From Candidatus Binataceae bacterium (GTDB lineage Bacteria; Desulfobacterota; Binatia; Binatales; Binataceae), in assembly GCA_035508495.1 (NCBI GenBank), contig DATJMX010000052.1, positions 1-64,000 on the forward strand: a stretch of DNA of 64,000 nt. Reading direction: 5' to 3'. The position numbers and the translations under genes were made by a program. The notes under the pieces are model-generated. The model was not told the origin of the DNA. It saw nothing but the letters and a program-made list of their open reading frames with translations, and made no database searches. Positions 24,333 to 33,148 of this stretch are shown here, piece by piece; position 1 is the stretch's first letter, and the number at the start of each line of letters is the position of its first letter.

Positions 24333-24719
24333 ATGAGCGAGCAGAAACTTCCACCCGAACAGGTGATGGCGTCATTGTTCAAGGGCCTCAGCCGGCCCGA
24401 GCAGATGGCTCTCCTCGGCAAGCTCGAGATCGCGGGCGGCGCGGTTTATCGCGCGCTCGCGGAGCACGAGAGCAACAAGCTCGCGCGCGAGAAACTGCTC
24501 AAAGCGGCAGAAGACGAAGAGCGCAACGGCAACCTGCTCCGTCTCATGACGACCCCGAAAGATAAGTGCGAGAAATGCGGTGCCGCGATGACCGCGGCAT
24601 CCGAGGGCTACGCCTGCTCATTCCAGTGCACGTTCTGCGACCCCTGCGCCGAGGGCTACAAGCACGTATGTCCGAACTGCTCAGGACGGCTATCGGCCCG
24701 CGCGATGTCCGCCAGTTAA
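24333..24719 (+). CDS. DUF1272 zinc protein with ferritin-like helical N-terminus
   Basis: 128 aa. The C-terminal 45 residues follow the DUF1272 cysteine pattern: CEKCGAAM, SFQCTFCDPCAEG, VCPNCSGRL, seven Cys for zinc. The first 75 residues are amphipathic helices (ALLGKLEIAGGAVYRALAEHE, KLLKAAEDEERNG) reminiscent of a rubrerythrin/ferritin-like half-bundle with E-x-x-x pairs. The function is unknown. It is a lone gene, 112 bp from the divergent channel. Confidence 0.65.
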   Translation: MSEQKLPPEQVMASLFKGLSRPEQMALLGKLEIAGGAVYRALAEHESNKLAREKLLKAAEDEERNGNLLRLMTTPKDKCEKCGAAMTAASEGYACSFQCTFCDPCAEGYKHVCPNCSGRLSARAMSAS

Positions 24720-24798
24720 CAGAAGCGCACGACAGCGGCCGAAATCCTGCGTGAGCGTTTTACAAGCTGTTCGCGCGTGTCATAGGTTCCCGGGCAGT

Positions 24799-25953
24799 AT
24801 GCGGATTCGAGTACTGCTCATCTCAGCTGCGATTGCACTCTTGCCCGGTGTCGCGCAGGCGCAAACGAGTTGCGGGACGCCGGGACCCGGCAATGACCAC
24901 TGGCCGGTCGCGACCGCCGAGAGCGTCGGCCTTTCCAGCGCAACCCTGTGCGCGATGGTGCCGTGGCTGAGCAACTGGAAAGAGGCCAATGTTCACTCCG
25001 TCGTGGTGGTTCGCCACGGCAAACTGGTCTTCGAGCATTATTTCTCCGGCCGCGATGAGCATTTCGGTGTCGATGCCGGCGAGGTCGCCTTCGGTCCCGA
25101 AACCCGGCATGACGCACGCTCCGTGACCAAGAGCATCACCAGCCTGCTGGTCGGGATTGCGATCGATCACGGCTGGATCAAAAGCGTCGATGAAAGTGTG
25201 GTCTCATTTTTTCCCCAATATGCCGACCTGAGAACTCCCGAGCGCAGCCGCATTACGCTGCGCGATCTCCTGACGATGTCATCGGGGCAGGAGTGGCACG
25301 AATTCGATACTCCCTACACCAGCAGCAAAAACAGCGAAAACCAGATGGATCGGGCTTCGGATCCCGATCGCTATGCGCTCGAACAGCCGGTGGTCGCTCC
25401 GCCCGGTCGCGTGTGGAACTACGATTCCGGATCATCCGAATTGCTCGGTGCCGTACTGCGTAAGGCTACTGGCAAGCCGCTCGACCAGTTGGCTCGTTCG
25501 ATGCTCTTCGAGCCGCTCGGGATCACCGACGTCGAGTGGTACAAGAACTCGAAGGGTTATCCGCTAGCCGCGGGTGGGTTGCGCTTGCGGCCACGCGATT
25601 TCGCAAAAATCGGCCAACTCGTCCTGCGCCGCGGCGCGTGGAACGGCAAGCAAATCGTTTCCCCGACCTGGATCGATGCGTCCACGACGCCTCAAATCAA
25701 CGGCTTTATGGTTTTCTTCTACGGCTATCAATTCTGGCTCGGCCGCTCTCTGGTCGGAAAGCATCCGGTCGATTGGTCCGCGGCCTGGGGACTCGGCGGG
25801 CAGCGGATTTTCATCGTGCCCGACCTTGACCTGGTCGCGGTCGTAAATGCCGGCCTCTACAAGAGTGAGCTGCAGGGTCCCGTGCCGCTCGCGATTCTCA
25901 ACCAATACGTCTTGAGAGCGACGCAGCCGGTCGCCGCCACGACTGACAAATGA
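24799..25953 (+). CDS. Secreted serine hydrolase, class C beta-lactamase fold
   Basis: 384 aa. Signal peptide MRIRVLLISAAIALLPGVAQAQ. The SxxK catalytic motif is RSVTKS in DARSVTKSITSLLVG, the second-motif Tyr lies in WNYDSGSSELLGAVL, and GGLRLRPRDFAKIGQLVLRRG is the usual late block. It belongs with 6-aminohexanoate-dimer hydrolase / EstB-like enzymes, so it could be an esterase, amidase or peptidase and need not be a resistance lactamase. ATG 24799 is preferred over GTG 24751 because it starts the signal peptide. The stop overlaps the next gene by 4 bp. Confidence 0.85.
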   Translation: MRIRVLLISAAIALLPGVAQAQTSCGTPGPGNDHWPVATAESVGLSSATLCAMVPWLSNWKEANVHSVVVVRHGKLVFEHYFSGRDEHFGVDAGEVAFGPETRHDARSVTKSITSLLVGIAIDHGWIKSVDESVVSFFPQYADLRTPERSRITLRDLLTMSSGQEWHEFDTPYTSSKNSENQMDRASDPDRYALEQPVVAPPGRVWNYDSGSSELLGAVLRKATGKPLDQLARSMLFEPLGITDVEWYKNSKGYPLAAGGLRLRPRDFAKIGQLVLRRGAWNGKQIVSPTWIDASTTPQINGFMVFFYGYQFWLGRSLVGKHPVDWSAAWGLGGQRIFIVPDLDLVAVVNAGLYKSELQGPVPLAILNQYVLRATQPVAATTDK

Positions 25954-26393
25954 ACTGGCGGCTCACGCTTGCGCTGTCGCTGATGCTCACGAACGGCGCG
26001 TACGCGGGCGACATCCACGATGCGTGCGTGCCGCACGCCGTATGCGCCGGAAATCCCAACCTCGCAGGGCCGTGCTTCGAACTGAAGGGCATCCTGCGGC
26101 TCTGGAACGGCAACCCGACCTATCGCATCTCGCGCACCCGCACGAAGAGAATCGTCGGCGTGCTATGCGACGAAGACCCGATCCTCCCGGCAAACCTGAA
26201 GCAGTGGCTGAACGATCCCACCAATGCCCAATGGGATCGCGATTTCCGCGGCACCTACCAAGTCTGCCCGTTCACACGATCCAAGCCCGGCGTGATGCAA
26301 TTCGTCTGCGTCGAAAAGGTAAGCAATCTCACAATTTACGATCGCGCGAAGAAGCGCGTACTCCATGAAAACGAACGGCCTGCCCCAAAATGA
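25950..26393 (+). CDS. Secreted protein of unknown function, Cys-rich
   Basis: 147 aa with signal peptide MNWRLTLALSLMLTNGAYAG. The mature part has six Cys (DACVPHAVCAGN, GPCFEL, VLCDEDP, YQVCPF, FVCVEKV), likely disulfide-bonded in the periplasm. LKGILRLWNGNPTYRISRTRTKRIVGV looks like a beta-strand region seen in small periplasmic proteins. It overlaps the serine hydrolase by 4 bp, so the two are co-translated. Function not recognised. Confidence 0.6.
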   Translation: MNWRLTLALSLMLTNGAYAGDIHDACVPHAVCAGNPNLAGPCFELKGILRLWNGNPTYRISRTRTKRIVGVLCDEDPILPANLKQWLNDPTNAQWDRDFRGTYQVCPFTRSKPGVMQFVCVEKVSNLTIYDRAKKRVLHENERPAPK

Positions 26394-26408
26394 GCACGAA
26401 CGCGGACT

Positions 26409-26695
26409 TCATGCGGCTTTGAACGATTGCACCTTGATTTCGGCCGCGCGGCCGCGCGCCATCCACAGGTCGTAGGCCATTTGCATTCCGAGCCACGTCT
26501 CAGGGCTTGAGCCGAATGCCTTCGAGAGCCGAATCGCCATTTCCACCGACATCCCTGCTCTTTCGTTCGCCAATTCGGACAGCGCCTGCCTCGTGACGCC
26601 AAGCGCCTTGCAGCGCCGGTAACGGAAAGATTCAACTGCGCGAGGCACTGCCGACGGACGACGCTTCCAGGATGCGGCGGATTCTTTATAGCCAT
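26409..26695 (-). pseudogene. Frameshifted HigA-type antitoxin
   Basis: The first frame starts at ATG 26695 with AIKNPPHPGSVVRRQ and LNLSVTGA, the HigA N-terminus. The rest of HigA, KALGVTRQALSELANERAG and AIRLSKAFGSSPETWLGMQ, is in another frame and ends KVQSFKAA at TGA 26409. One indel near 26613-26625 joins them into a normal 95-aa antitoxin. No HigB toxin is visible upstream. The terminator of the desaturase gene lies just beyond its 5' side. Confidence 0.8.
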
Positions 26696-26752
26696 CGATT
26701 AGTCTCGCCTGGTGTAAGGTGTAGCCAGTCACGATGACGGCTGGCACGAAAG

Positions 26753-26783
26753 AAAAAGGCCCGCTTCGTCGGCGGGCCTTTTT
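26753..26783. terminator. Bidirectional rho-independent terminator
   Basis: AAAAAGGCCCGC (26753-26764) pairs with GCGGGCCTTTTT (26772-26783), loop of 7, with A and T tracts on both sides. It lies 29 bp past the stop of the desaturase gene, which is read on the minus strand. Confidence 0.88.
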
Positions 26784-26811
26784 CATTGATCACCCGAAGT
26801 TAGTTGCGCTA

Positions 26812-27765
26812 CTACGCGGCGGCCTGGAGCGCGGGGGCTTCTGGTTTCGAGGTTGCCAGCTTCAGCACGGCGCGGTAGCCCGGCTGGATTTCCATCTTCG
26901 GGGCGAGGCCCTTGGCGAGCATGATCTGATGCATCTTCGGCTGGTTGTAACACGGCACCGACATCAGCAGGTGATGCTCAAGGTGGTAGTTCACGAAGTA
27001 CGGTGCAATGAACGCGCGGGTGAACCAGTTCGTGCGGGTCGTGCGCGTGTTGAGGAACGGATCGTCGTTGCTCTTCACCATTGAGTGCTCGGCGATCGCG
27101 CGAATGCGCACCACCATCGGCTGGAACGTGAACCACGGCAACAGCCACAGCGCCGGATAAAGCCACCAGTATCCAGCCACGGCGAGAATCGTGAAGAGGA
27201 TTGCGCTCGAGATGAAGAAGGTGCCCACGCGCGGCCATGCGCGCTTCACGCGCTCTGCTAGCGGCATCGGCTTGCCAATCGCGAAGGCGCGGCGGAACAA
27301 TCCGCGCCGCTGCTTATAGGCGGTCTGCCCGGTGATATCGCGGATCAGCTTGCGCTTAAGGCTCGTGCGCGTGATCGGAAATGGCTTTGTCAGGTAGAGA
27401 TCAGGATCGTTGGACTGCTGCGTGAAACGATGATGCCCGGCGACGTGCTCCTTGCGATACGAATACATGTCGCCGAGAAAAATGTAGTCGGTCAACCAGG
27501 TGCCGGCGAAATCGTTGAGCCGCATATTGCTGAACAGCAGGCCGTGCGCGGCGTCGTGCGAGATGACCGCCAGCCCGAGCTGACGGGCGCCGATTATCGC
27601 GGCGGCCAGGACGAAGGTGAGCGGATTCGGCCACTTCACGAACATCGCCATCGCAAGGAAAATCACGCCCCACGCATGAACGATCATCCACGCTCCGCGC
27701 CAGTTCGACTTTTGCTTGAGCGTCAGGAGCTCCTCGGGGGTGAAAATGCTGCGCGCCTGGAACAT
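26812..27765 (-). CDS. Membrane fatty-acid desaturase
   Basis: 317 aa from ATG 27765 (GGAGGA at 7 bases). The three His boxes are HDAAH, HVAGHHR and HLEHH, the di-iron ligands of acyl-lipid/acyl-CoA desaturases, between four hydrophobic segments. The gap between boxes and the FAEHSM-like AIAEHSMV segment agree with the FA_desaturase family. It adds double bonds to membrane acyl chains. It is divergent from the PaaX-type regulator at 27853, with only 87 bp between. Confidence 0.87.
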   Translation of the reverse strand: MFQARSIFTPEELLTLKQKSNWRGAWMIVHAWGVIFLAMAMFVKWPNPLTFVLAAAIIGARQLGLAVISHDAAHGLLFSNMRLNDFAGTWLTDYIFLGDMYSYRKEHVAGHHRFTQQSNDPDLYLTKPFPITRTSLKRKLIRDITGQTAYKQRRGLFRRAFAIGKPMPLAERVKRAWPRVGTFFISSAILFTILAVAGYWWLYPALWLLPWFTFQPMVVRIRAIAEHSMVKSNDDPFLNTRTTRTNWFTRAFIAPYFVNYHLEHHLLMSVPCYNQPKMHQIMLAKGLAPKMEIQPGYRAVLKLATSKPEAPALQAAA

Positions 27766-27837
27766 GCTATCCTCCAATCTTCCCTGCGGCGGGAAGTATC
27801 AGGGTGTAACGACAAAAGGCAATCTCGGACACGATTA

Positions 27838-27847
27838 GTTATATAAC
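27838..27847. promoter_or_regulatory. GTTATATAAC palindrome before the PaaX-like gene
   Basis: A perfect 10-bp inverted repeat lies 5 bp upstream of the regulator's ATG, in the gap shared with the divergent desaturase. Position suggests an operator, possibly for autoregulation. Confidence 0.35.
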
Positions 27848-27852
27848 ACCAG

Positions 27853-28686
27853 ATGGCTTCGAAGGCAAATGCTCGTTATGAAGCCGCGGACGCGCTGACC
27901 GCCCGCGAGCTCGTGATCGATTTTCTTTCGAATCGCGCGCCGCGCGAGTTGTCCGCACGCCTCATCGTCGACAGCGCCGCGGCGCTTGGCTTCACCGAAC
28001 AGAGCATCAGGATGGCGTTGACGCGCATGGTCGAGGACGGCGTCGCGATCAGCGCCGCGCGCGGACTCTACAAGCTCGCGCCCTCGGGCGAGACGATGCG
28101 CATCGAGGTGCGCAAGTGGCGCAACATCCTGAACCTCACGCAGCGATGGTCGGGCGCCTGGATCGTCGTTCACGATGCGCATATCCGGCGCAGCGATCGC
28201 GCGGCGCTGCGCCGCCATGAGCAAGCGCTACGTCTGCGCGGCTTCGCCGATCTCAGCACGGGATTGCGAATCAGGCCTGCTAATCTGCGCGATCCGCTCG
28301 ACGCGCTGCGCGATCAGCTTCGCGCGCTGGGACTCCATCACGAAGCGATCGTCGCGACGCTCGGCGATCTCGACCAACATACTCAAGCGCACGCGTTGAA
28401 GTTGTGGGATACGGCGAAACTTATAGAATCGTACGAGGGGCTGACGCGCGCGCTCGGCGAAAGCACCAATCGCGTGCAGCATCTGAAGCTCGAAGACGCG
28501 GCCAGCGAGACGCTGGTGCTAGGGCGCTCGGTCCTGCGGCATATCAACCTCGATCCGCTCCTGCCCGACGAGCTGATGCCGGCGGAGCCGCTGCGCCGCC
28601 TCGTGCAAGACATGATCAAATACGACGATATGGCGCGACAGATCTGGCGCCGCTTCATGCACGAGGTCGAAGGGCGTCAGCAATGA
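27853..28686 (+). CDS. PaaX-family transcriptional regulator
   Basis: 277 aa, family length. The N-terminal winged helix reads RELSARLIVDSAAALGFTEQSIRMALTRMVEDGVAISAARG, in the PaaX manner, then the central domain WSGAWIVVHDAHIRRSDRAALRRHEQALRLRGFADLSTGLRIRPAN and the C-terminal domain. PaaX represses phenylacetate catabolism in response to phenylacetyl-CoA; relatives respond to other CoA thioesters. Here the neighbour is a desaturase, so an acyl-CoA ligand is plausible, but that is inference. Confidence 0.83.
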   Translation: MASKANARYEAADALTARELVIDFLSNRAPRELSARLIVDSAAALGFTEQSIRMALTRMVEDGVAISAARGLYKLAPSGETMRIEVRKWRNILNLTQRWSGAWIVVHDAHIRRSDRAALRRHEQALRLRGFADLSTGLRIRPANLRDPLDALRDQLRALGLHHEAIVATLGDLDQHTQAHALKLWDTAKLIESYEGLTRALGESTNRVQHLKLEDAASETLVLGRSVLRHINLDPLLPDELMPAEPLRRLVQDMIKYDDMARQIWRRFMHEVEGRQQ

Positions 28687-28732
28687 GCGGCGGGCTTCCT
28701 TACCGCCGTCGCGCTCCGTAAAATCGCGCTCG

Positions 28733-29959
28733 ATGGCGGTGCTCGCAGACAAAACGATTGTGCTCGGCGTGAGCGGCGGAATCGCCGCCTACAAGTCCGC
28801 GGAGATCGTGCGCGCACTCGTCACCGCCGGGGCGAAGGTCCGCGTCATGATGACGCCGAACGCGCGCGAGTTCATCACGCCGCTAACGCTGCAGACGCTC
28901 AGTCAGAATCCCGTTGCAACCGAGACGTTCAACCTCACTCAGGAATCTGAGATCGGTCATATCCAGCTGGCGGACAGCGCCGACGCCATTCTGATCGCGC
29001 CCGCGACCGCCAATGTGATCGCGAAAGCCGCGGCAGGCATCGCCGACGACATCGTGACTACGGTCCTGCTCGCGACGCGCGCCAAGGTCGCGTTCGCACC
29101 CGCGATGAACGTGCACATGTACGAGCATCCGACGATCACGGAGAACCTCGCCAAGCTCAAAGCTCGCGGTGTGACGATTATCGAGCCTGGCGAAGGCGCG
29201 CTCGCATGCGGATACGAGGGCAAGGGCCGCCTGGCCGATGCCGCGATAATCGTCGCTGAATTAGAGAAGATGCTCTCGACGCAGGACCTCGCCGCCGAGC
29301 GAATCCTCGTCACCGCCGGTCCCACGCAGGAGCCGGTCGATCCGGTGCGATTCGTCTCGAACCGATCTTCGGGAAAGATGGGCTTCGCGATCGCGCGCGC
29401 GGCGTGGCGGCGCGGCGCCGAGGTGAAGATCATCACCGGTCCCACTCAGCTCGCCGCGCCTTATGGCGTCGAGCGAATCGACGCAACCAGCGCCGCCGAC
29501 CTGCTCGGCAGGACCGCACAGAATTTTCCATGGTCAACGACGCTGGTGATGGCGGCGGCGATCGCCGACTTCCGTCCGGCTCATCCCGCGCCGGCCAAGA
29601 TCAAAAAGAGCGGCAGGGGCATGACGCTCGAGATGGCACCGATTGCCGACGAGATGCCGCGGCTCGCAGCAAAAAAAGGCTCGCGCCTGCTCATCGGTTT
29701 CGCCGCGGAAACCGATGATTTGATCGAACACGCCCGCGACAAGCTGCGCCGCAAGAAACTCGATCTGATCGTCGCCAACGATGTGACGCAGGAGGGCGCG
29801 GGCTTCGGCGTCGATACCAATATCGTTACGCTCATCGGCGCCGACGGCGCGGCGCAGGATCATCCCAAGCTCACCAAGGACGAAGTCGCCGACCTGATTC
29901 TCGATCGCGTCGTCGCACTCAGGACTTCCAAATCGCGCCGCCTGCGCGCCGTGCGCTGA
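28733..29959 (+). CDS. coaBC: Phosphopantothenoylcysteine decarboxylase/synthetase
   Basis: 408 aa bifunctional enzyme. CoaC half: GVSGGIAAYKSAEIVRAL (FMN site), catalytic His in GHIQLADSADA, the PATANV loop, APAMNVHMYEHP and the Cys motif ACGYEGKGRLAD. CoaB half starts at about residue 190: ILVTAGPTQEPVDPVRFVSN-RSSGKMG, then a dimer loop with VMAAAIADFRP and GFAAETDD. It makes phosphopantetheine from phosphopantothenate, CTP and Cys. ATG 28733 lies 46 bp after the PaaX-like gene. Confidence 0.94.
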   Translation: MAVLADKTIVLGVSGGIAAYKSAEIVRALVTAGAKVRVMMTPNAREFITPLTLQTLSQNPVATETFNLTQESEIGHIQLADSADAILIAPATANVIAKAAAGIADDIVTTVLLATRAKVAFAPAMNVHMYEHPTITENLAKLKARGVTIIEPGEGALACGYEGKGRLADAAIIVAELEKMLSTQDLAAERILVTAGPTQEPVDPVRFVSNRSSGKMGFAIARAAWRRGAEVKIITGPTQLAAPYGVERIDATSAADLLGRTAQNFPWSTTLVMAAAIADFRPAHPAPAKIKKSGRGMTLEMAPIADEMPRLAAKKGSRLLIGFAAETDDLIEHARDKLRRKKLDLIVANDVTQEGAGFGVDTNIVTLIGADGAAQDHPKLTKDEVADLILDRVVALRTSKSRRLRAVR

Positions 29960-30025
29960 TCCGGGGGCGGCTTGCTTAATGATCGCAGCCTGCGATGATA
30001 ACGGTCGCGGGCTGATTTCATTTAT

Positions 30026-30814
30026 ATGAGCACTGCTGAAAGAGACCTGTTGGTCTCATCACTTCGCGATTACTTCGATCAACTGCACGAGGAGGGTATC
30101 GAGGGCTTGCCGCAAAGTGATCGTCTGGCGATTACTGTGCCGCCGGCTGAACCGCGAGCGCAGGCATCGCCCTCGCCTGCCGTGCCGCCTGCTCCTGCTT
30201 CGGCAGAGATGTTCTCGAAGTACCCGGGGCTCGAGAAGACCGCGTCGCTCGACGAGTTGCGCGCGTTCATCGGCGACTGTCAGCGCTGCAAGCTCGCGCC
30301 GCTGCGCAAGAATCTCGTCTTCGGCGTCGGCAATCCCAACGCGGACCTGATGTTTATCGGCGAGGGACCGGGAGCCGACGAAGACGCGAAGGGTGAGCCC
30401 TTCGTCGGCCGCGCTGGGCAGTTGCTCACCGACATTATCGAGCGCGGCATGGGCCTGAGCCGCGCCGACGTATATATCTGCAACGTCATCAAGTGCCGAC
30501 CGCCCGAGAATCGCAATCCCGAACCCGACGAGGTCACGGCCTGCGAGCCCTTCATGCTGCGGCAGATCGAGATCGTTAAACCAAAAGTCATCATCGGCCT
30601 CGGCACCTTCGCAGTGCAGGCCGTGCTCAAGGTGAAGACGCCGATCAGCAAGCTGCGCGGGCGCTGGCACGAAGTCCGCGGTATCAAGATGATGCCGACG
30701 TTTCATCCGGCGTACCTGCTTCGCAATCCCAGCGACAAGCGCCTCGTATGGGCCGACGTGCAGGCAGTGATGAAGGAACTCGGCATAGCGGTGCCGCGTC
30801 GCGGCGGGAGCTGA
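30026..30814 (+). CDS. Family-4 uracil-DNA glycosylase (4Fe-4S)
   Basis: 262 aa. After a variable Pro/Ala-rich N-terminal extension of about 75 residues come the family-4 motifs: GDCQRCKLAPLR (two cluster Cys), the active-site GEGPGADEDAKGEPFVGRAGQLL, NVIKCRPPENRNPEPDEVTAC (two more cluster Cys) and MMPTFHPAYLLRNP. It removes uracil from DNA. The stop is followed after 2 bp by the NfeD protease gene. Confidence 0.9.
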   Translation: MSTAERDLLVSSLRDYFDQLHEEGIEGLPQSDRLAITVPPAEPRAQASPSPAVPPAPASAEMFSKYPGLEKTASLDELRAFIGDCQRCKLAPLRKNLVFGVGNPNADLMFIGEGPGADEDAKGEPFVGRAGQLLTDIIERGMGLSRADVYICNVIKCRPPENRNPEPDEVTACEPFMLRQIEIVKPKVIIGLGTFAVQAVLKVKTPISKLRGRWHEVRGIKMMPTFHPAYLLRNPSDKRLVWADVQAVMKELGIAVPRRGGS

Positions 30815-30816
30815 CG

Positions 30817-32133
30817 ATGCGCCTCAGTCTGCGCGCAGCGCTCATCGCGATCGCGGCCGTTATATTCGCGGTGCTGGGTGCCAATCATTTTGCAACCTGT
30901 GCCGCGTCGACAGAATCGCAGATCGCGCTCATCTCTATCGACGGCTCGATCAATCCCGCCGTCGCGAGTTATGTCGAAGACACGATCAACTATGCCGAGG
31001 CCAACTACCTCGCGGCTGTCGTGATCGAAATCGACACGCCGGGCGGTTTACTCACATCGGCGGAGCGAATCGTCAAGAGCATCCTGGGCGCGAGGGTTCC
31101 GGTGATCGTTTATGTGGCGCCGTCAGGCGCCAGCGCCGCTTCTGCCGGCACGTTTATCACCGAGGCGGCGGCGGTCGCGGCGATGGCGCCTGGGACCACG
31201 ATCGGCGCGGCGCATCCGGTCGAGGAAGGCGGCGGCGAAGTCAGCGGTGTGATGGGCCAGAAGCTCGAGAACTTCGCCGCCACATGGGCGCGCACAATAG
31301 CCGAGCAGCGCGGCCGCAACCAGGACTGGATGGAAGCAGCGGTGCGCAAAAGCGCGGCGATCGGCGAGCGTGAGGCGCTCGCGAAACACGTCATCGATAT
31401 TATCGCGCCCGATCTGCGCAGCGTGCTCATGCAGGCTTCGGGGCGCAGCGTACAGGTAGCAGGCAAGACCGTAACGCTCGCGCTCGCCGACGCCACCGTG
31501 CGCCGCATTCCGATGACCTTCGGTCAGCAGATCCTCAACACACTGTCAGACCCGAACATCGTCTACCTCCTGCTGATGGCGGGGCTCATCGGGCTCTACT
31601 TCGAGTTCGCGCATCCTGGCGTGATCTTCCCCGGCGTCGCGGGCGCGATTTGCCTGCTGCTGGCGCTCGCGTCGTTCGAGGTCCTGCCCGTCAACGTCAC
31701 CGGACTGCTGCTGATTTTTCTCGGCGTAGGACTGCTGATCGCCGAGGCCTGGGTGACGAGCTACGGAATCTTAGGCCTCGGCGGAGTAACGGCGTTCGTC
31801 TTCGGCTCGCTTTTTCTGATCGATACTTCGAAGACCGATCTTCAGGTCAATCGCGGCATGATCTTCGGCGCGGCCGTGGCGCTCTCGATCATTATCATCG
31901 GACTCGGCTACGTGGTCGCGCGCGAGCGACGGCGCAAAGCGCAAACGGGAGTCGAAGGACTCATCGGCGAGGTTGGCGAGGTGCGCGAGCCGATCGGCCC
32001 CGGCAAGCCCGGCAAAGTTTTCGTTCACGGCGAAATCTGGCGCGCCTCGAGCGCGAATCCGATCAACCCCGGCGCTCACGCCCGCGTCACCGCAATCCAC
32101 GGCCTGGAACTGGAAGTGCAACCGCTACCGTAG
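30817..32133 (+). CDS. NfeD1b-type membrane serine protease
   Basis: 438 aa from ATG 30817 (GGGAG before it); the frame extends upstream inside the UDG gene but that part is a shadow. A signal or anchor segment (LIAIAAVIFAVLGANHF) leads into a ClpP/SppA-like domain with DTPGGLLTSAERIVKSI, catalytic Ser in APSGASAASAG and a Lys in the downstream helix. Then come four to five membrane spans (VYLLLMAGLIGLYFEF on) and a C-terminal NfeD OB-fold (GLIGEVGEVREPIGPGKPGKVFVHGEIW). NfeD1b pairs with slipin, encoded next, and is thought to cleave stomatin-type proteins. Confidence 0.88.
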   Translation: MRLSLRAALIAIAAVIFAVLGANHFATCAASTESQIALISIDGSINPAVASYVEDTINYAEANYLAAVVIEIDTPGGLLTSAERIVKSILGARVPVIVYVAPSGASAASAGTFITEAAAVAAMAPGTTIGAAHPVEEGGGEVSGVMGQKLENFAATWARTIAEQRGRNQDWMEAAVRKSAAIGEREALAKHVIDIIAPDLRSVLMQASGRSVQVAGKTVTLALADATVRRIPMTFGQQILNTLSDPNIVYLLLMAGLIGLYFEFAHPGVIFPGVAGAICLLLALASFEVLPVNVTGLLLIFLGVGLLIAEAWVTSYGILGLGGVTAFVFGSLFLIDTSKTDLQVNRGMIFGAAVALSIIIIGLGYVVARERRRKAQTGVEGLIGEVGEVREPIGPGKPGKVFVHGEIWRASSANPINPGAHARVTAIHGLELEVQPLP

Positions 32134-32173
32134 CGGAGAGCGGCGCGAAAATGCGGATAAACGCGGATCGTTC

Positions 32174-32280
32174 TGGTTCCCCTTCCCGATGCGGGAAGGG
32201 GTTAGGGGCTAGGTCGTTGCCTGACTCCACACGAAGAGATCGACATAACCCTCTTTCCCTTCCCGCATCGGGAAGGGATG
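32174..32280. repeat. REPIN-like repeat, copy 1
   Basis: Two palindromes, CCCCTTCCCG-ATG-CGGGAAGGGG (32179-32201) and CCCTTCCCGCATCGGGAAGGG (32257-32277), are about 55 bp apart and inverted to each other. The flank GGTTAGGGGCTAGGTCGTT-like motif next to the first palindrome recurs in the copy at 38081-38189, which is in opposite orientation. It lies between the NfeD and slipin genes. Confidence 0.8.
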
Positions 32281-32365
32281 TCTGCGCCCTGAGCATCTGC
32301 TGCAAGCTTCGCATCAAGGCTGCTAGGCGGCGAGCTCGTGAAGCGCAATCGCAAGGAGAAACCTG

Positions 32366-33142
32366 ATGGCGAGCGGGATTGGCGTGGTCATCGTTATACT
32401 GGTCATCGTGCTGCTGAGCAGTCTGCGTGTTTACAACGAGTATGAGCGCGCGGTGGTTTTTCGGCTCGGGCGGCTGACGCCTTATCGCGGCCCGGGTGTC
32501 ATTTTCATTATTCCCGTGCTCGAGCGCGCGGTGCGAATCGATCTTCGCACTGTCACGCTCGACGTTCCCGCGCAGGACGTCATCACCAAGGACAACGTGA
32601 CGGTCAAGGTCAGCGCGGTGCTTTATTTCCGCGTCGTCGATCCGTCGCGCGCAGTTACTGAGATCGCGAATTACCTGTTCGCCACGATGCAGCTTGCGCA
32701 GACCACGCTGCGCTCGGTCGGCGGTCAGACCGATCTCGACGATCTGCTGAGCCAGCGCGACAAGCTCAACTCGCGCATCCAGGAAATCGTCGACTCGCAG
32801 ACCGAGCCGTGGGGAATCAAGGTGACGCTCGTCGAGCTCAAGAACATCGACCTGCCGCAGGATATGCAGCGCGCGATCGCGGCGCAGGCCGAGGCCGAGC
32901 GCGAGCGGCGCGCCAAGATCATCTCGGCCGAAGGCGAGTTCCAGGCCGCGCAACGCCTGTCTGACGCGGCGGAGATCATGGGTCGGAGTCCGATCACGCT
33001 GCAGTTGCGCTACCTGCAGACACTCGCCGAGATTGCGACCGAGCACAATTCGACTACGATCTTTCCAGTGCCGATTGACCTGTTCGAGGTCTTCCGCAAA
33101 TCGGTAGGCGGAGCGGGCGGCGACGGCAAGGAAGGAAAATAG
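32366..33142 (+). CDS. Slipin (stomatin/SPFH family)
   Basis: 258 aa. One N-terminal membrane hairpin (GVVIVILVIVLLSSLRV), then the SPFH domain EYERAVVFRLGRLTPYRGPG, VTVKVSAVLYFRVVDPSRA, and a coiled-coil AAQAEAERERRAKIISAEGE. It is the usual partner and likely substrate of the NfeD1b protease encoded just before it. AAGGAG lies six bases before ATG 32366, beyond the repeat. Confidence 0.9.
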   Translation: MASGIGVVIVILVIVLLSSLRVYNEYERAVVFRLGRLTPYRGPGVIFIIPVLERAVRIDLRTVTLDVPAQDVITKDNVTVKVSAVLYFRVVDPSRAVTEIANYLFATMQLAQTTLRSVGGQTDLDDLLSQRDKLNSRIQEIVDSQTEPWGIKVTLVELKNIDLPQDMQRAIAAQAEAERERRAKIISAEGEFQAAQRLSDAAEIMGRSPITLQLRYLQTLAEIATEHNSTTIFPVPIDLFEVFRKSVGGAGGDGKEGK

Positions 33143-33148
33143 GTTTCG

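Noticed and set aside
24751..24798. GTG start for the serine hydrolase
   Set aside because: It would put 16 residues before the signal peptide.
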